Assembly (NCBI GenBank): GCA_030418115.1
Contig: JAUHQD010000010.1
Coordinates: 62,001 to 126,000, forward strand
Length of the DNA: 64,000 bases
From: Alteromonadaceae bacterium BrNp21-10
GTDB taxonomy: Bacteria > Pseudomonadota > Gammaproteobacteria > Enterobacterales > Alteromonadaceae
Direction of reading: 5' to 3'
Part shown: piece by piece, positions 56,652-64,000 of the stretch
How positions within the stretch are numbered: the first letter of the stretch is position 1
Layout: each line of letters begins with the position of its first letter
The notes under the pieces: model-generated
Database searches by the model: none
The model's input: only the letters and a program-made list of their open reading frames with translations
What the model was told of the DNA's origin: nothing
Translations under genes and position numbers: made by a program

Positions 56652-57821
56652 CTATTCCCCATCTAACCCTTTTATTGGCTTCACCACGCCCCACTTTTTA
56701 CATGAGGGGCAAAGCCAATGAATACTTTGACCAGAAAACCCACAGCTACCACAGCGATACTTGGGTCGTTGCGCGATCTGTTCTTCCACTAAGGTGTGGA
56801 TCATCGATAAACTCTTGGTACTGCCATCTTTTTCGCCGCTGTCTAGATATAAATGCAGTAACTCTTTAAAGCCCTTCATTGTCGGACGTTTACGTAATTG
56901 TTGGTACAAAAAGTCCACTGCATGTTGCATCGATTGATGTTTAGCCACCAACCGGCTCTTAGCTAAGTACGCAGTGGCACATTGTTGCCAATATTCATCT
57001 AGCAGCACTTCTAAGGCATCATCACCCTGCATGGCTTGTGCACATTGCTCCAACAGCGGTACCGCCTCACTGAACCACGTAATATCCCGTTTAGGGACTT
57101 CTGCTAAACATTCCATGGCTCGGGCGTATTGTTCTTGTTCAAGATATATTTTACCTAACATTAACCAGGGGCGAACGGCGTGTTCATCGGAATTAATCGC
57201 TTTGATTAATAATTTCTCACCTTGCTCGCTTTTATCTTCAGCGAATAAAATATTTGCCTGTTCACAATAGAAATGCGCTATACGTTGGCATAGTTCCAAA
57301 CTATCGCCATGGCAATTAACCATGCGCTCGGCGAGTTCAATCGCCCTATCCCATTCTTTGGTAGTTTGGTAAATATTAAATAATTGCTGTTGGGCTTCTA
57401 AGTGGAACTTGTCGCTATCGAGTAATTGAATATAAGCATTCTCAGCCCGTTCAAGAAAACCAGAAAGGATATAATCACGACCTAACTCTTTTAACGCTAG
57501 GGCTTTTTGTTCGGTGGTTAGTTCTTCTCGGGTCACCAAATTCTGATGAATACGGATTGCCCTATCTAACTCTCCTCGATGCCTAAAGAAATTCCCCATG
57601 GCTATATGGGTTTCGATAGTGCCGCTATCCAAGGTGATCATTTTAATCAATGTATCCACAGCCTTATCTGGCTGGTCGGATAATAGGAAATTCAGGCCTT
57701 TATAATAATGACGGGACAATATGCGCGACTGTTTTCGTTGGGCTTGTCTAACACTATTACGCCCCATTACCCATCCATATCCAGCAGCAACAGGTAATAA
57801 TAAAAATAATAATTCAAGCAT
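56652..57821 (-). CDS. lapB: LapB (YciM), LPS assembly regulator
   Basis: A 389-residue protein with one N-terminal helix ([19 protein letters not shown]), tetratricopeptide repeats through about 50-330 and a C-terminal rubredoxin-type zinc site ([10 protein letters not shown] ... [10 protein letters not shown]). In E. coli it directs FtsH to LpxC and so limits LPS synthesis, under the control of YejM, also encoded here. Length matches E. coli (389). Followed by pyrF and preceded by lapA. Confidence 0.96.
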   Translation of the reverse strand: MLELLFLLLPVAAGYGWVMGRNSVRQAQRKQSRILSRHYYKGLNFLLSDQPDKAVDTLIKMITLDSGTIETHIAMGNFFRHRGELDRAIRIHQNLVTREELTTEQKALALKELGRDYILSGFLERAENAYIQLLDSDKFHLEAQQQLFNIYQTTKEWDRAIELAERMVNCHGDSLELCQRIAHFYCEQANILFAEDKSEQGEKLLIKAINSDEHAVRPWLMLGKIYLEQEQYARAMECLAEVPKRDITWFSEAVPLLEQCAQAMQGDDALEVLLDEYWQQCATAYLAKSRLVAKHQSMQHAVDFLYQQLRKRPTMKGFKELLHLYLDSGEKDGSTKSLSMIHTLVEEQIAQRPKYRCGSCGFSGQSIHWLCPSCKKWGVVKPIKGLDGE

Positions 57822-57832
57822 GTTGTCGGCAA

Positions 57833-58096
57833 CTACTCATTGGCGGAATGTTGAAATTTCTTTAACATTTTTTGGAGACGTTTATTTTGCCAACGTAACT
57901 TTATTATCAAAGTAGAAAAAAGCAGAAGGGTAATAATAATGCCGAGTAACATCGCTATAGCGATGACAGCAGACAAATGCATTTGCGTGGCTGCAATAAG
58001 ATAATTGACAGTGACCCACTGGTCATTTTGTGCACCAATAACAATGGCTAACACCAAAATGAATATAATAACCAACCAAGAAAAGAACGCTTTCAA
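57833..58096 (-). CDS. lapA: LapA-domain inner-membrane protein (YciS)
   Basis: About 87 residues with two membrane helices and the LapA signature IVIGAQNDQWVTVNYLIA, then a basic coiled tail (KLRWQNKRLQKMLKKF). It is the usual partner gene of lapB. A GTG at 58138 opens a longer frame, but it lies inside the ihfB terminator stem; a TTG at 58096 follows GGAA and gives KAFFSWLVIIFILVLA, similar to the E. coli start. I chose the TTG. Eleven bases before lapB. Confidence 0.88.
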   Translation of the reverse strand: MKAFFSWLVIIFILVLAIVIGAQNDQWVTVNYLIAATQMHLSAVIAIAMLLGIIITLLLFSTLIIKLRWQNKRLQKMLKKFQHSANE

Positions 58097-58126
58097 CGGA
58101 ATTCCAACTTGTCTCTTTGCTAAAAT

Positions 58127-58158
58127 AAAAAACGGCACCCATATTGAATGCCGTTTTT
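58127..58158 (-). terminator. Terminator after ihfB
   Basis: On the minus strand AAAAACGGCA, 11-base loop, TGCCGTTTTTT. It lies 21 bases after the ihfB stop and ends 31 bases before the lapA start, so lapA-lapB-pyrF is reached by read-through or by its own promoter. Confidence 0.88.
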
Positions 58159-58178
58159 CTTAAAAAATCAACTGATTA

Positions 58179-58469
58179 CTAATGCTGCACATCTTCATTA
58201 ACGCGCTCACGTAATTCCTTGCCCGGTTTAAAATGTGGTACATATTTACCATCCAATTTTACCGTTTCACCCGTTTTAGGGTTACGTCCTACTCGAGGGG
58301 CCCGAAAATGCAACGAAAAGCTGCCAAATCCACGGATTTCAATACGCTCACCCCGTTGTAGGGTTTGCGCCATCTGCTCAAGCATTTCTTTAATAGCACC
58401 TTCAACATCCTTAGCAGGAAGCTGATGAGCCTTTGCAGCTAGTCTATCTATCAATTCAGATTTGGTCAT
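58179..58469 (-). CDS. ihfB: Integration host factor beta subunit
   Basis: A 96-residue DNA-bending protein of the HU/IHF family: [20 protein letters not shown] at the start and the beta-arm [32 protein letters not shown]. The RNPKTGE and proline positions match IHF-beta rather than HU. It follows rpsA after 135 bases, as in E. coli. Confidence 0.97.
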   Translation of the reverse strand: MTKSELIDRLAAKAHQLPAKDVEGAIKEMLEQMAQTLQRGERIEIRGFGSFSLHFRAPRVGRNPKTGETVKLDGKYVPHFKPGKELRERVNEDVQH

Positions 58470-58576
58470 GTAAAACCTCAGCGTCAGTCAAGTACTGATT
58501 TAGTATAGCCTAAATCTGTTCTTGTCTTCATCAACAATCAATGTAATTTATAAAATGACACTGTAACAGTAAATAT

Positions 58577-58597
58577 CAGGGAGCCCTTAGGCCCCCT
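58577..58597 (-). terminator. Hairpin after rpsA
   Basis: CAGGG-GCC arm pairs with GGC-CCCTG arm around a short loop, with one mismatch, right after the rpsA stop. The following minus-strand sequence is only mildly T-rich, so termination strength is uncertain. Confidence 0.5.
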
Positions 58598-58604
58598 GTA
58601 TATA

Positions 58605-60281
58605 TTACTCTTCGCCTTTCGCAGCTTTGAAAGCTTCAGCCATGGCGTTAGCAAAACCAGCATCTTCAGGCTGACTATTCACTTTTTCCATTGCATCTTT
58701 CTCATCAGCTTGGTCTTTCGCTTTCACAGACAAGTTGATGATACGGTTCTTACGATCGACACCAACATACTTGGCTTCGATGTCTTCACCTACTTTAACT
58801 ACTTCAGAAGCATCTTCAATGCGTTCACGAGCTAGGTCAGCAACACGGATATAACCTTCAACTTCTTCTGCAAGAGTTACCGTTACACCTTTAGCATCAA
58901 CAGCTGTTACTTTACCATTAACGATTGTACCTTTTTTCATATCAGCTAAGTATGAGTTGAAAGGGTCTTCATCAATTTGTTTAACGCCTAGAGAGATACG
59001 CTCGCGCTCAGGGTCAACTTGAAGTACCACAGCTGAAATCTCGTCGCCTTTCTTATAATCACGAACGGCGTCTTCACCTGTTTTGTTCCAAGAAATATCA
59101 GATAAGTGAACCAATCCATCAATACCGCCATCAAGACCGATGAAGATACCAAAGTCAGTAATTGATTTTATCTTACCTGTAACCTTGTCACCTTTAGTTT
59201 GCGCAGTTGCAAATTCTTCCCAAGGATTCAATTTACATTGTTTCAGGCCAAGAGAAATACGACGACGTTCTTCGTCAATTTCTAGCACCATCACTTCTAC
59301 TGAATCACCAAGGTTAACCACTTTAGATGGGTGAATGTTTTTGTTAGTCCAATCCATTTCTGAAACGTGAACCAAACCTTCAACACCGTCTTCAATCTCT
59401 ACGAAGCAACCATAGTCAGTTAGGTTAGTAACATGACCGGTGATTTTCGCACCTTCAGGGTAACGTGAAGCAATTTCTTGCCATGGATCACTACCCATTT
59501 GCTTCATACCAAGAGATACACGTTGTTTCTCTTTGTCGAATTTCAAAATCTTAACGTTGATTTCGTCACCAACACTCACTACTTCAGCTGGGTTCTTAAC
59601 GCGTTTCCAAGCCATATCAGTAATGTGAAGTAGACCATCAACACCACCTAGGTCAACGAATGCACCGTAGTCAGTAAGGTTCTTAACGATACCCTTAACT
59701 TCCATACCTTCGTCTAGGTTAGCTAATAATTCATCACGTTCTGCACTGCTTTCTGCTTCGATAACAGCACGACGAGATACAACAACGTTATTACGTTTTG
59801 CATCAAGTTTAATAACTTTAAATTCCAGCTCTTTGCCTTCCAAGTGCGCGGTATCGCGAACTGGACGTACATCGACTAAAGAACCTGGAAGGAATGCGCG
59901 AACAGCATTCACTTCAACCGTAAAGCCACCTTTCACTTTACCGTTGATTACACCAATAATTGTTAATTTTTCTTCGTAAGCTTTTTCAAGCTCAACCCAA
60001 GCTTCGTGGCGCTTCGCTTTTTCACGAGAAAGAATCGTTTCACCGAAACCATCTTCAATAGCGTCTAGGGCTACATCTACCACATCGCCAATTGCAATTT
60101 CCATTGCACCTTCAGCATTTCTAAATTGCTCTGCAGGTATGGCACTTTCAGATTTCAATCCCGCGTCCACTAAAACGATATCTTTATCAATACCAACAAC
60201 AGTACCTTTAACAATGGCACCTGGACGGGTTTCTATCTCTTTTAAACTTTCTTCAAAAAGTTGGGCAAAATTTTCAGTCAT
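58605..60281 (-). CDS. rpsA: Ribosomal protein S1
   Basis: A 558-residue protein (E. coli 557) with six S1 repeats, for example [61 protein letters not shown] and [21 protein letters not shown]. It brings mRNA to the ribosome. No good Shine-Dalgarno precedes the ATG at 60281 (the sequence before it is AT-rich), and the leader has hairpins with GGA in the loops. It follows cmk. Confidence 0.98.
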   Translation of the reverse strand: MTENFAQLFEESLKEIETRPGAIVKGTVVGIDKDIVLVDAGLKSESAIPAEQFRNAEGAMEIAIGDVVDVALDAIEDGFGETILSREKAKRHEAWVELEKAYEEKLTIIGVINGKVKGGFTVEVNAVRAFLPGSLVDVRPVRDTAHLEGKELEFKVIKLDAKRNNVVVSRRAVIEAESSAERDELLANLDEGMEVKGIVKNLTDYGAFVDLGGVDGLLHITDMAWKRVKNPAEVVSVGDEINVKILKFDKEKQRVSLGMKQMGSDPWQEIASRYPEGAKITGHVTNLTDYGCFVEIEDGVEGLVHVSEMDWTNKNIHPSKVVNLGDSVEVMVLEIDEERRRISLGLKQCKLNPWEEFATAQTKGDKVTGKIKSITDFGIFIGLDGGIDGLVHLSDISWNKTGEDAVRDYKKGDEISAVVLQVDPERERISLGVKQIDEDPFNSYLADMKKGTIVNGKVTAVDAKGVTVTLAEEVEGYIRVADLARERIEDASEVVKVGEDIEAKYVGVDRKNRIINLSVKAKDQADEKDAMEKVNSQPEDAGFANAMAEAFKAAKGEE

Positions 60282-60308
60282 GATAATTTATATTTCACTT
60301 TAATAAGT

Positions 60309-60370
60309 CCACATCGCCATCCTGCAGATATGGGGTTGTTGCAATAAACTCGGTTCATCCTAAACCAAGT
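60309..60370 (-). promoter_or_regulatory. rpsA translational control leader with GGA-loop hairpins
   Basis: Two hairpins lie between cmk and rpsA on the minus strand. The first (60370-60348) is an 8-pair stem ACTTGGTT/AACCGAGT with a 7-base loop containing AGGA. The second (60333-60309) is a 7-pair stem with an 11-base loop containing AGGA. The start codon has no strong ribosome site. This matches the E. coli rpsA initiation region, where GGA loops recruit ribosomes and S1 represses its own synthesis. Confidence 0.75.
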
Positions 60371-60380
60371 ATTTAATTAT

Positions 60381-61058
60381 TTACTGCCCTTTACTGGCAA
60401 TAAATTCAATAACAGAATCAAACACTTGCTCAATACTCAAACTAGTTGAGTCAATGACTAGCGCATCATCAGCAGAGACTAAAGGAGCAACACTTCGGTT
60501 GGTATCTCTCTCGTCCCGCGCCTTTATATCGTTTAAAAGGCGCGCAATGCTACCACCATGGCCCTTTTGTTTCAACTGTTCAAAGCGACGGCGTGCGCGT
60601 TCTTCGGCACTGGCGGTTAAAAATATTTTTGCATAGGCATTAGGAAAAACTACCGTTCCCATGTCTCGACCATCGGCCACCAATCCGGGCAAATCTCTAA
60701 AAGCGCGCTGACGGCGTAACAATGCTTCTCTGACTCTAGGTAACGACGCTACTTTAGATGCAATGGCGCCAACTTCTTCCGTGCGAATAACATCACTGAC
60801 ATCTTCGCCTTCAAGAATCACTTTACAGCTGTGATCCTGATTAATAAATTTCACATCTAAGCCAGATGCCAAAGGTACTAGTCCATGCTCATCGCTAGCG
60901 TCAATCTTGTGATGTTCGGCGGCAATAGCTAACACACGATAAAGTGCGCCACTATCAAGAAAATGCCAGCCCAACTTTTGAGCAACCAATGCACTTACCG
61001 TACCTTTTCCTGCACCACTTGGGCCATCAATTGTTACTACAGGCGCGGTTTGTTGCAT
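60381..61058 (-). CDS. cmk: Cytidylate kinase
   Basis: A 225-residue kinase for CMP and dCMP. The P-loop is [14 protein letters not shown] (9-22); [20 protein letters not shown] and the [14 protein letters not shown] segment are typical. Length agrees with E. coli Cmk (227). It lies between aroA and rpsA in the conserved serC-aroA-cmk-rpsA-ihfB order. Confidence 0.97.
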   Translation of the reverse strand: MQQTAPVVTIDGPSGAGKGTVSALVAQKLGWHFLDSGALYRVLAIAAEHHKIDASDEHGLVPLASGLDVKFINQDHSCKVILEGEDVSDVIRTEEVGAIASKVASLPRVREALLRRQRAFRDLPGLVADGRDMGTVVFPNAYAKIFLTASAEERARRRFEQLKQKGHGGSIARLLNDIKARDERDTNRSVAPLVSADDALVIDSTSLSIEQVFDSVIEFIASKGQ

Positions 61059-61161
61059 GCCTACTCCAAGAATAATAATAGGGTCAAATTTGGCGCGGAA
61101 TTATACGCATAAAGGTCCAATTAGCAATAGCCCTCGCCGCGATTGCACCAAATCACAACAA

Positions 61162-62448
61162 TTAATCGTTATGACTTACCGATGCAAAACGAGTGAAATA
61201 GTCAGGAAATGTCTTCGCCGTACAGCCCGGGTCATTGATGATCACCGCACTATCGCTTAATGCCACTAAGGAAAAACACATGGCCATACGATGGTCATCA
61301 TAAGTATCAATGGCGGCTAATTGAATGGTTTCTGGTGGGGTAATCTGAATATAGTCTTCACCTTCTTCTACGATAGCGCCCACTTTTTTGAGTTCAGTAG
61401 CCATCGCAGCTAAACGGTCGGTTTCTTTTAAGCGCCAGTTGTAAATATTGGTCATGCGCGTAGTGCCTTTAGCAAATAATGCCGCAGTAGCAATAGTCAT
61501 GGCCGCATCGGGGATATGATTCATGTCCATATCAATGGCGGTAAGTGGTCGCCCTTGCACTTGAATATAATCAGTACCCCAGCTGATTTCTGCACCCATT
61601 TTGGCTAACGCATCAGCAAATTTTATATCGCCTTGAATACTGTCTTTACCTACACCGGTTACTTTTACCGTGCCGCCTTTAATCGCACCAGCGGCCAAAA
61701 AGTATGAAGCAGAAGAGGCATCGCCTTCAACTAGGAACGCCCCAGGCGCAACATAAGACTGACCTGCCTTGATGTGAAATTGGCGATAATTATCATTCTC
61801 TACCGTCACGCCAAATTGCTGCATGATATGCAAGGTAATATCTATATAAGGCTTAGAAACCAATTCACCAATGATATTAATTCTACAATCTGAGCCAAAC
61901 AAGGGCGCCGTCATCAACAAGGCGGTTAAAAATTGGCTGGATAAGGTGCCATCCACATCAATAGATTGCGGCGACAAGGTTTTTCCCTTGATAGTTAAGG
62001 GTACAAAACCGTCTTTTTTCAAGCACTGAATATCGGCACCTGCGGATTGTAAGGCCTCAATCAATGGTTTAATTGGGCGCTCTTCCATGCGTGGCTCACC
62101 AACTATGGTGAATTGCCCTTGCGAGGCAGCTAACACCGCACATAAAGGACGCACGGCAGTACCAGCATTACCTAAAAACAACTCGACAGGCTGAGCCACA
62201 TTAAAAGCACCACCATTACCGGTCACCCAGCACTGGGTTTTATCATCGGATAAACGATAAGCAATACCTAACTTAGTCAGGGCATTTAGCATATGCCGAA
62301 TATCATCACTATCGAGCAGGTTAGTCAGGTGCGTTTCACCTTCAGCCAACGCCGCTAACAATAATGCGCGATTAGATAAACTTTTTGATCCCGGTACATT
62401 AACCGTACCATCTATACGATTAATTGGTTCAATTCTTAATGAGTCCAC
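61162..62448 (-). CDS. aroA: 3-Phosphoshikimate 1-carboxyvinyltransferase (EPSP synthase)
   Basis: A 428-residue enzyme of the shikimate pathway joining PEP to shikimate-3-phosphate. Motifs are [18 protein letters not shown] near the start, [35 protein letters not shown], and [18 protein letters not shown] and [14 protein letters not shown] later. The start is a GTG that shares a base with the serC stop (TAGTG), with AGGAGA before it. E. coli has the same serC-aroA coupling. Confidence 0.97.
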   Translation of the reverse strand: MDSLRIEPINRIDGTVNVPGSKSLSNRALLLAALAEGETHLTNLLDSDDIRHMLNALTKLGIAYRLSDDKTQCWVTGNGGAFNVAQPVELFLGNAGTAVRPLCAVLAASQGQFTIVGEPRMEERPIKPLIEALQSAGADIQCLKKDGFVPLTIKGKTLSPQSIDVDGTLSSQFLTALLMTAPLFGSDCRINIIGELVSKPYIDITLHIMQQFGVTVENDNYRQFHIKAGQSYVAPGAFLVEGDASSASYFLAAGAIKGGTVKVTGVGKDSIQGDIKFADALAKMGAEISWGTDYIQVQGRPLTAIDMDMNHIPDAAMTIATAALFAKGTTRMTNIYNWRLKETDRLAAMATELKKVGAIVEEGEDYIQITPPETIQLAAIDTYDDHRMAMCFSLVALSDSAVIINDPGCTAKTFPDYFTRFASVSHND

Positions 62449-63533
62449 TAGCCCATTCTCCTAGAAAAATCTTGCATAAATTCGGTTAACGCCTGCACCC
62501 CGGCTAACGGCATCGCGTTATAAATACTGGCACGCATACCACCGACACTGCGATGGCCTTTTAAAGCTAGCAGGCCTTGTTGTGATGCCTGTGTTAAGAA
62601 GCTTTCATCAAGGCGCTTATCCGCTAAATGAAACGGTACATTCATGCGCGAACGGTAATTAGCATCAATATTGTTAAGATAAAAATCATTGTCATCGATA
62701 CACTGGTACAACATGGCTGATTTTTGTTGATTGAGTTTCTGCATTTGCTCTAAGCCGCCTTGCTGCTTGAGCCATTGAAACACCAACCCCGCCAAATACC
62801 AGGCGAAAGTCGGCGGCGTATTGTACATCGATTCATGTTCAATCTGCAGCGCGTAATCAAAAATGGCAGGGGTTTCTAGCCGTCGTTTACCTAGCAATGC
62901 CTTATTAACAATTACTACCGATAATCCCGATGGACCAATGTTTTTCTGAGCACCTGCGTAAATAACCCCATAACGGCTGACATCAATAGGTTTGGATAGA
63001 ATGTTCGATGACATATCCGCCACTATCGGCGCATTAATACCTTCTGGAAGATCGGCTATTTCAAAACCATCGACAGTTTCATTAGGACAATAATGAAAAT
63101 AAGCCGCGTCATCATTGAGCTGCCATTGTGCTGCTGGCGGCAAAGATATTTTTCCATCAACTTCAACACAGCTTGAAACTTCATTAACCTGCACATATTT
63201 TTGCGCTTCTTCGACTGCAAAACGCGACCAAGCACCGGAAACTAAGTAATCGACCTTGTCCCCTGCTTGAGTCAGATTTAACGGCACCGCCGAAAACTGT
63301 CCACGACCACCGCCGTGTAGAAATAACACCGCATAATCATCAGGAATGGCTAATAGATCGCGTAAATCTTGTTCCGCTTGCTGAGCGGCTTGCATGAATG
63401 GCTTGCCACGATGGCTTAATTCCATCACCGAAGCGCCATTGCCTTGCCAGTTAATAAATTCTGATTGCGCCTGCTCCATTACCGCTTTGGGCAACATAGC
63501 GGGACCTGCGCAAAAATTGTAGATTGTATTCAC
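62448..63533 (-). CDS. serC: Phosphoserine aminotransferase
   Basis: A 361-residue PLP enzyme of serine and pyridoxine synthesis (E. coli 362). The start [19 protein letters not shown], the HRGKPFM motif, [12 protein letters not shown] and the lysine-bearing [12 protein letters not shown] are intact, and [16 protein letters not shown] closes it. It overlaps aroA by one base. It lies next to gyrA as in many gammaproteobacteria. Confidence 0.97.
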   Translation of the reverse strand: MNTIYNFCAGPAMLPKAVMEQAQSEFINWQGNGASVMELSHRGKPFMQAAQQAEQDLRDLLAIPDDYAVLFLHGGGRGQFSAVPLNLTQAGDKVDYLVSGAWSRFAVEEAQKYVQVNEVSSCVEVDGKISLPPAAQWQLNDDAAYFHYCPNETVDGFEIADLPEGINAPIVADMSSNILSKPIDVSRYGVIYAGAQKNIGPSGLSVVIVNKALLGKRRLETPAIFDYALQIEHESMYNTPPTFAWYLAGLVFQWLKQQGGLEQMQKLNQQKSAMLYQCIDDNDFYLNNIDANYRSRMNVPFHLADKRLDESFLTQASQQGLLALKGHRSVGGMRASIYNAMPLAGVQALTEFMQDFSRRMG

Positions 63534-63571
63534 GTTAATAGTTCGATGTAAAAATGTACTTTTAAAAAGAA

Positions 63572-63597
63572 AAACGAGCGCTAAAGTGCGCCCGTTT
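63572..63597 (-). terminator. Terminator after gyrA
   Basis: AAACGGGCGC, loop of six, GCGCTCGTTT on the minus strand, then a T-rich tail. One mismatch in the stem. It separates gyrA from serC. Confidence 0.82.
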
Positions 63598-63615
63598 CAT
63601 TAGTAGAGATTGTGT

Positions 63616-64000
63616 TTACTCTTGTTCAGGATCGTCATCTTCTGGTGCATCTTCAGCGGCTAATGGAGCTTCAGCATTAACTTCTGAAGTACCTTCAGAA
63701 CCAGCTTCAAGCACTGCTGCGCCTTCAGCAACTTCGGCTAATTGCGCTTCATCAATCGACAACTCATCAATACGCTGTAGACCAACCACATGTTCGCCTT
63801 CAACAGTACGAATTAAGATCACACCTTGGGTATTACGACCCACAGTTGACACTTCACCAACGCGAGTTCTCACTAGCGTACCTTGGTCACTGATCAACAT
63901 GATTTCATCTTCTTCATTGACCTGTACTGCGCCAACGACCAAACCATTACGTTCAGAGACCTTAATTGATACAACGCCCTGGGTTGCACGACTCTTAGCC
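63616..64000 (-). CDS. gyrA: DNA gyrase subunit A, C-terminal part only
   Basis: The frame enters at the right edge and reads [20 protein letters not shown], continues through [20 protein letters not shown], and ends in an acidic tail ([12 protein letters not shown]). It is the last blade of the GyrA C-terminal beta-pinwheel and the acidic tail, very close to E. coli GyrA. Start and most of the gene are outside the window. An internal ATG-like start at 63942 is only an ORF artefact. Confidence 0.96.
   Translation of the reverse strand, partial: AKSRATQGVVSIKVSERNGLVVGAVQVNEEDEIMLISDQGTLVRTRVGEVSTVGRNTQGVILIRTVEGEHVVGLQRIDELSIDEAQLAEVAEGAAVLEAGSEGTSEVNAEAPLAAEDAPEDDDPEQE

Overview
The window is ordinary chromosomal DNA of a marine-type gammaproteobacterium, most likely of the order Alteromonadales (relatives of Alteromonas, Glaciecola and Paraglaciecola). 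This is an inference from gene content and order: a zwf-pgl-edd-glk-eda operon divergent from hexR, the gyrA-serC-aroA-cmk-rpsA-ihfB-lapA-lapB-pyrF block, the yceD-rpmF-plsX-fabHDG-acpP-fabF-pabC-mltG-tmk-holB block, and moderately AT-rich DNA. I see no insertion sequence, prophage, integron, CRISPR array, tRNA or rRNA gene. Coding is dense, and nearly every gene is a housekeeping or widespread accessory gene.

Layout. 1-6600: a glutamine-rich DUF349 protein (cut by the window edge), yeaC, a zinc-ribbon membrane protein, an AGCS sodium/amino-acid symporter, an M14 carboxypeptidase and a membrane-anchored thioredoxin-like protein with no ordinary start codon. 6700-18100: central sugar metabolism. 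It holds the last 45 codons of a lost second GAPDH gene, msrB, gapA, a hexose-6-phosphate mutarotase gene, the Entner-Doudoroff operon, hexR and pykA. HexR-type palindromes lie before gapA (two), between zwf and hexR, and before pykA; a looser match lies before pfkA. 18100-34000: a PQQ sugar dehydrogenase, a DMT exporter, pfkA, a LytS/LytTR two-component pair, PilZ and DUF962 proteins, an M61 peptidase, an AraC/GyrI regulator, a GNAT, an M23 peptidase, a tandem pterin-synthase-fold protein and yejK-yejL-yejM. 34000-48170: trhO, then tatD-holB-tmk-mltG-pabC-fabF-acpP-fabG-fabD-fabH-plsX-rpmF-yceD on the minus strand, then yceF, a HAD phosphatase and rluC. 48170-52500: rne with a long structured leader, and trhA behind a FabR-like operator. 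52700-55900: an SSS sodium/solute symporter, a secreted DUF1080 protein and a decayed coding stretch. 55950-64000: pyrF, lapB, lapA, ihfB, rpsA, cmk, aroA, serC and the 3' end of gyrA.

How the genes work together. Glucose is phosphorylated by Glk, oxidised by Zwf and Pgl, dehydrated by Edd and cleaved by Eda; GapA and PykA carry the triose to pyruvate. The HexR sites would let one KDPG-sensing repressor coordinate all of this. The fab cluster makes acyl-ACP and feeds PlsX. The rne and rpsA genes both carry leaders shaped like the autoregulatory leaders known in E. coli.

The most useful non-routine observations are the gap gene remnant, the two HexR boxes spaced 63 bp apart before gapA, the FabR-like box before trhA, the GGA-loop hairpins in the rpsA leader, a terminator that doubles as the coding end of a convergent gene, a short YejM lacking the middle of its periplasmic domain, and several start sites that a simple gene caller would misplace. 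I found no clearly new multi-gene system.
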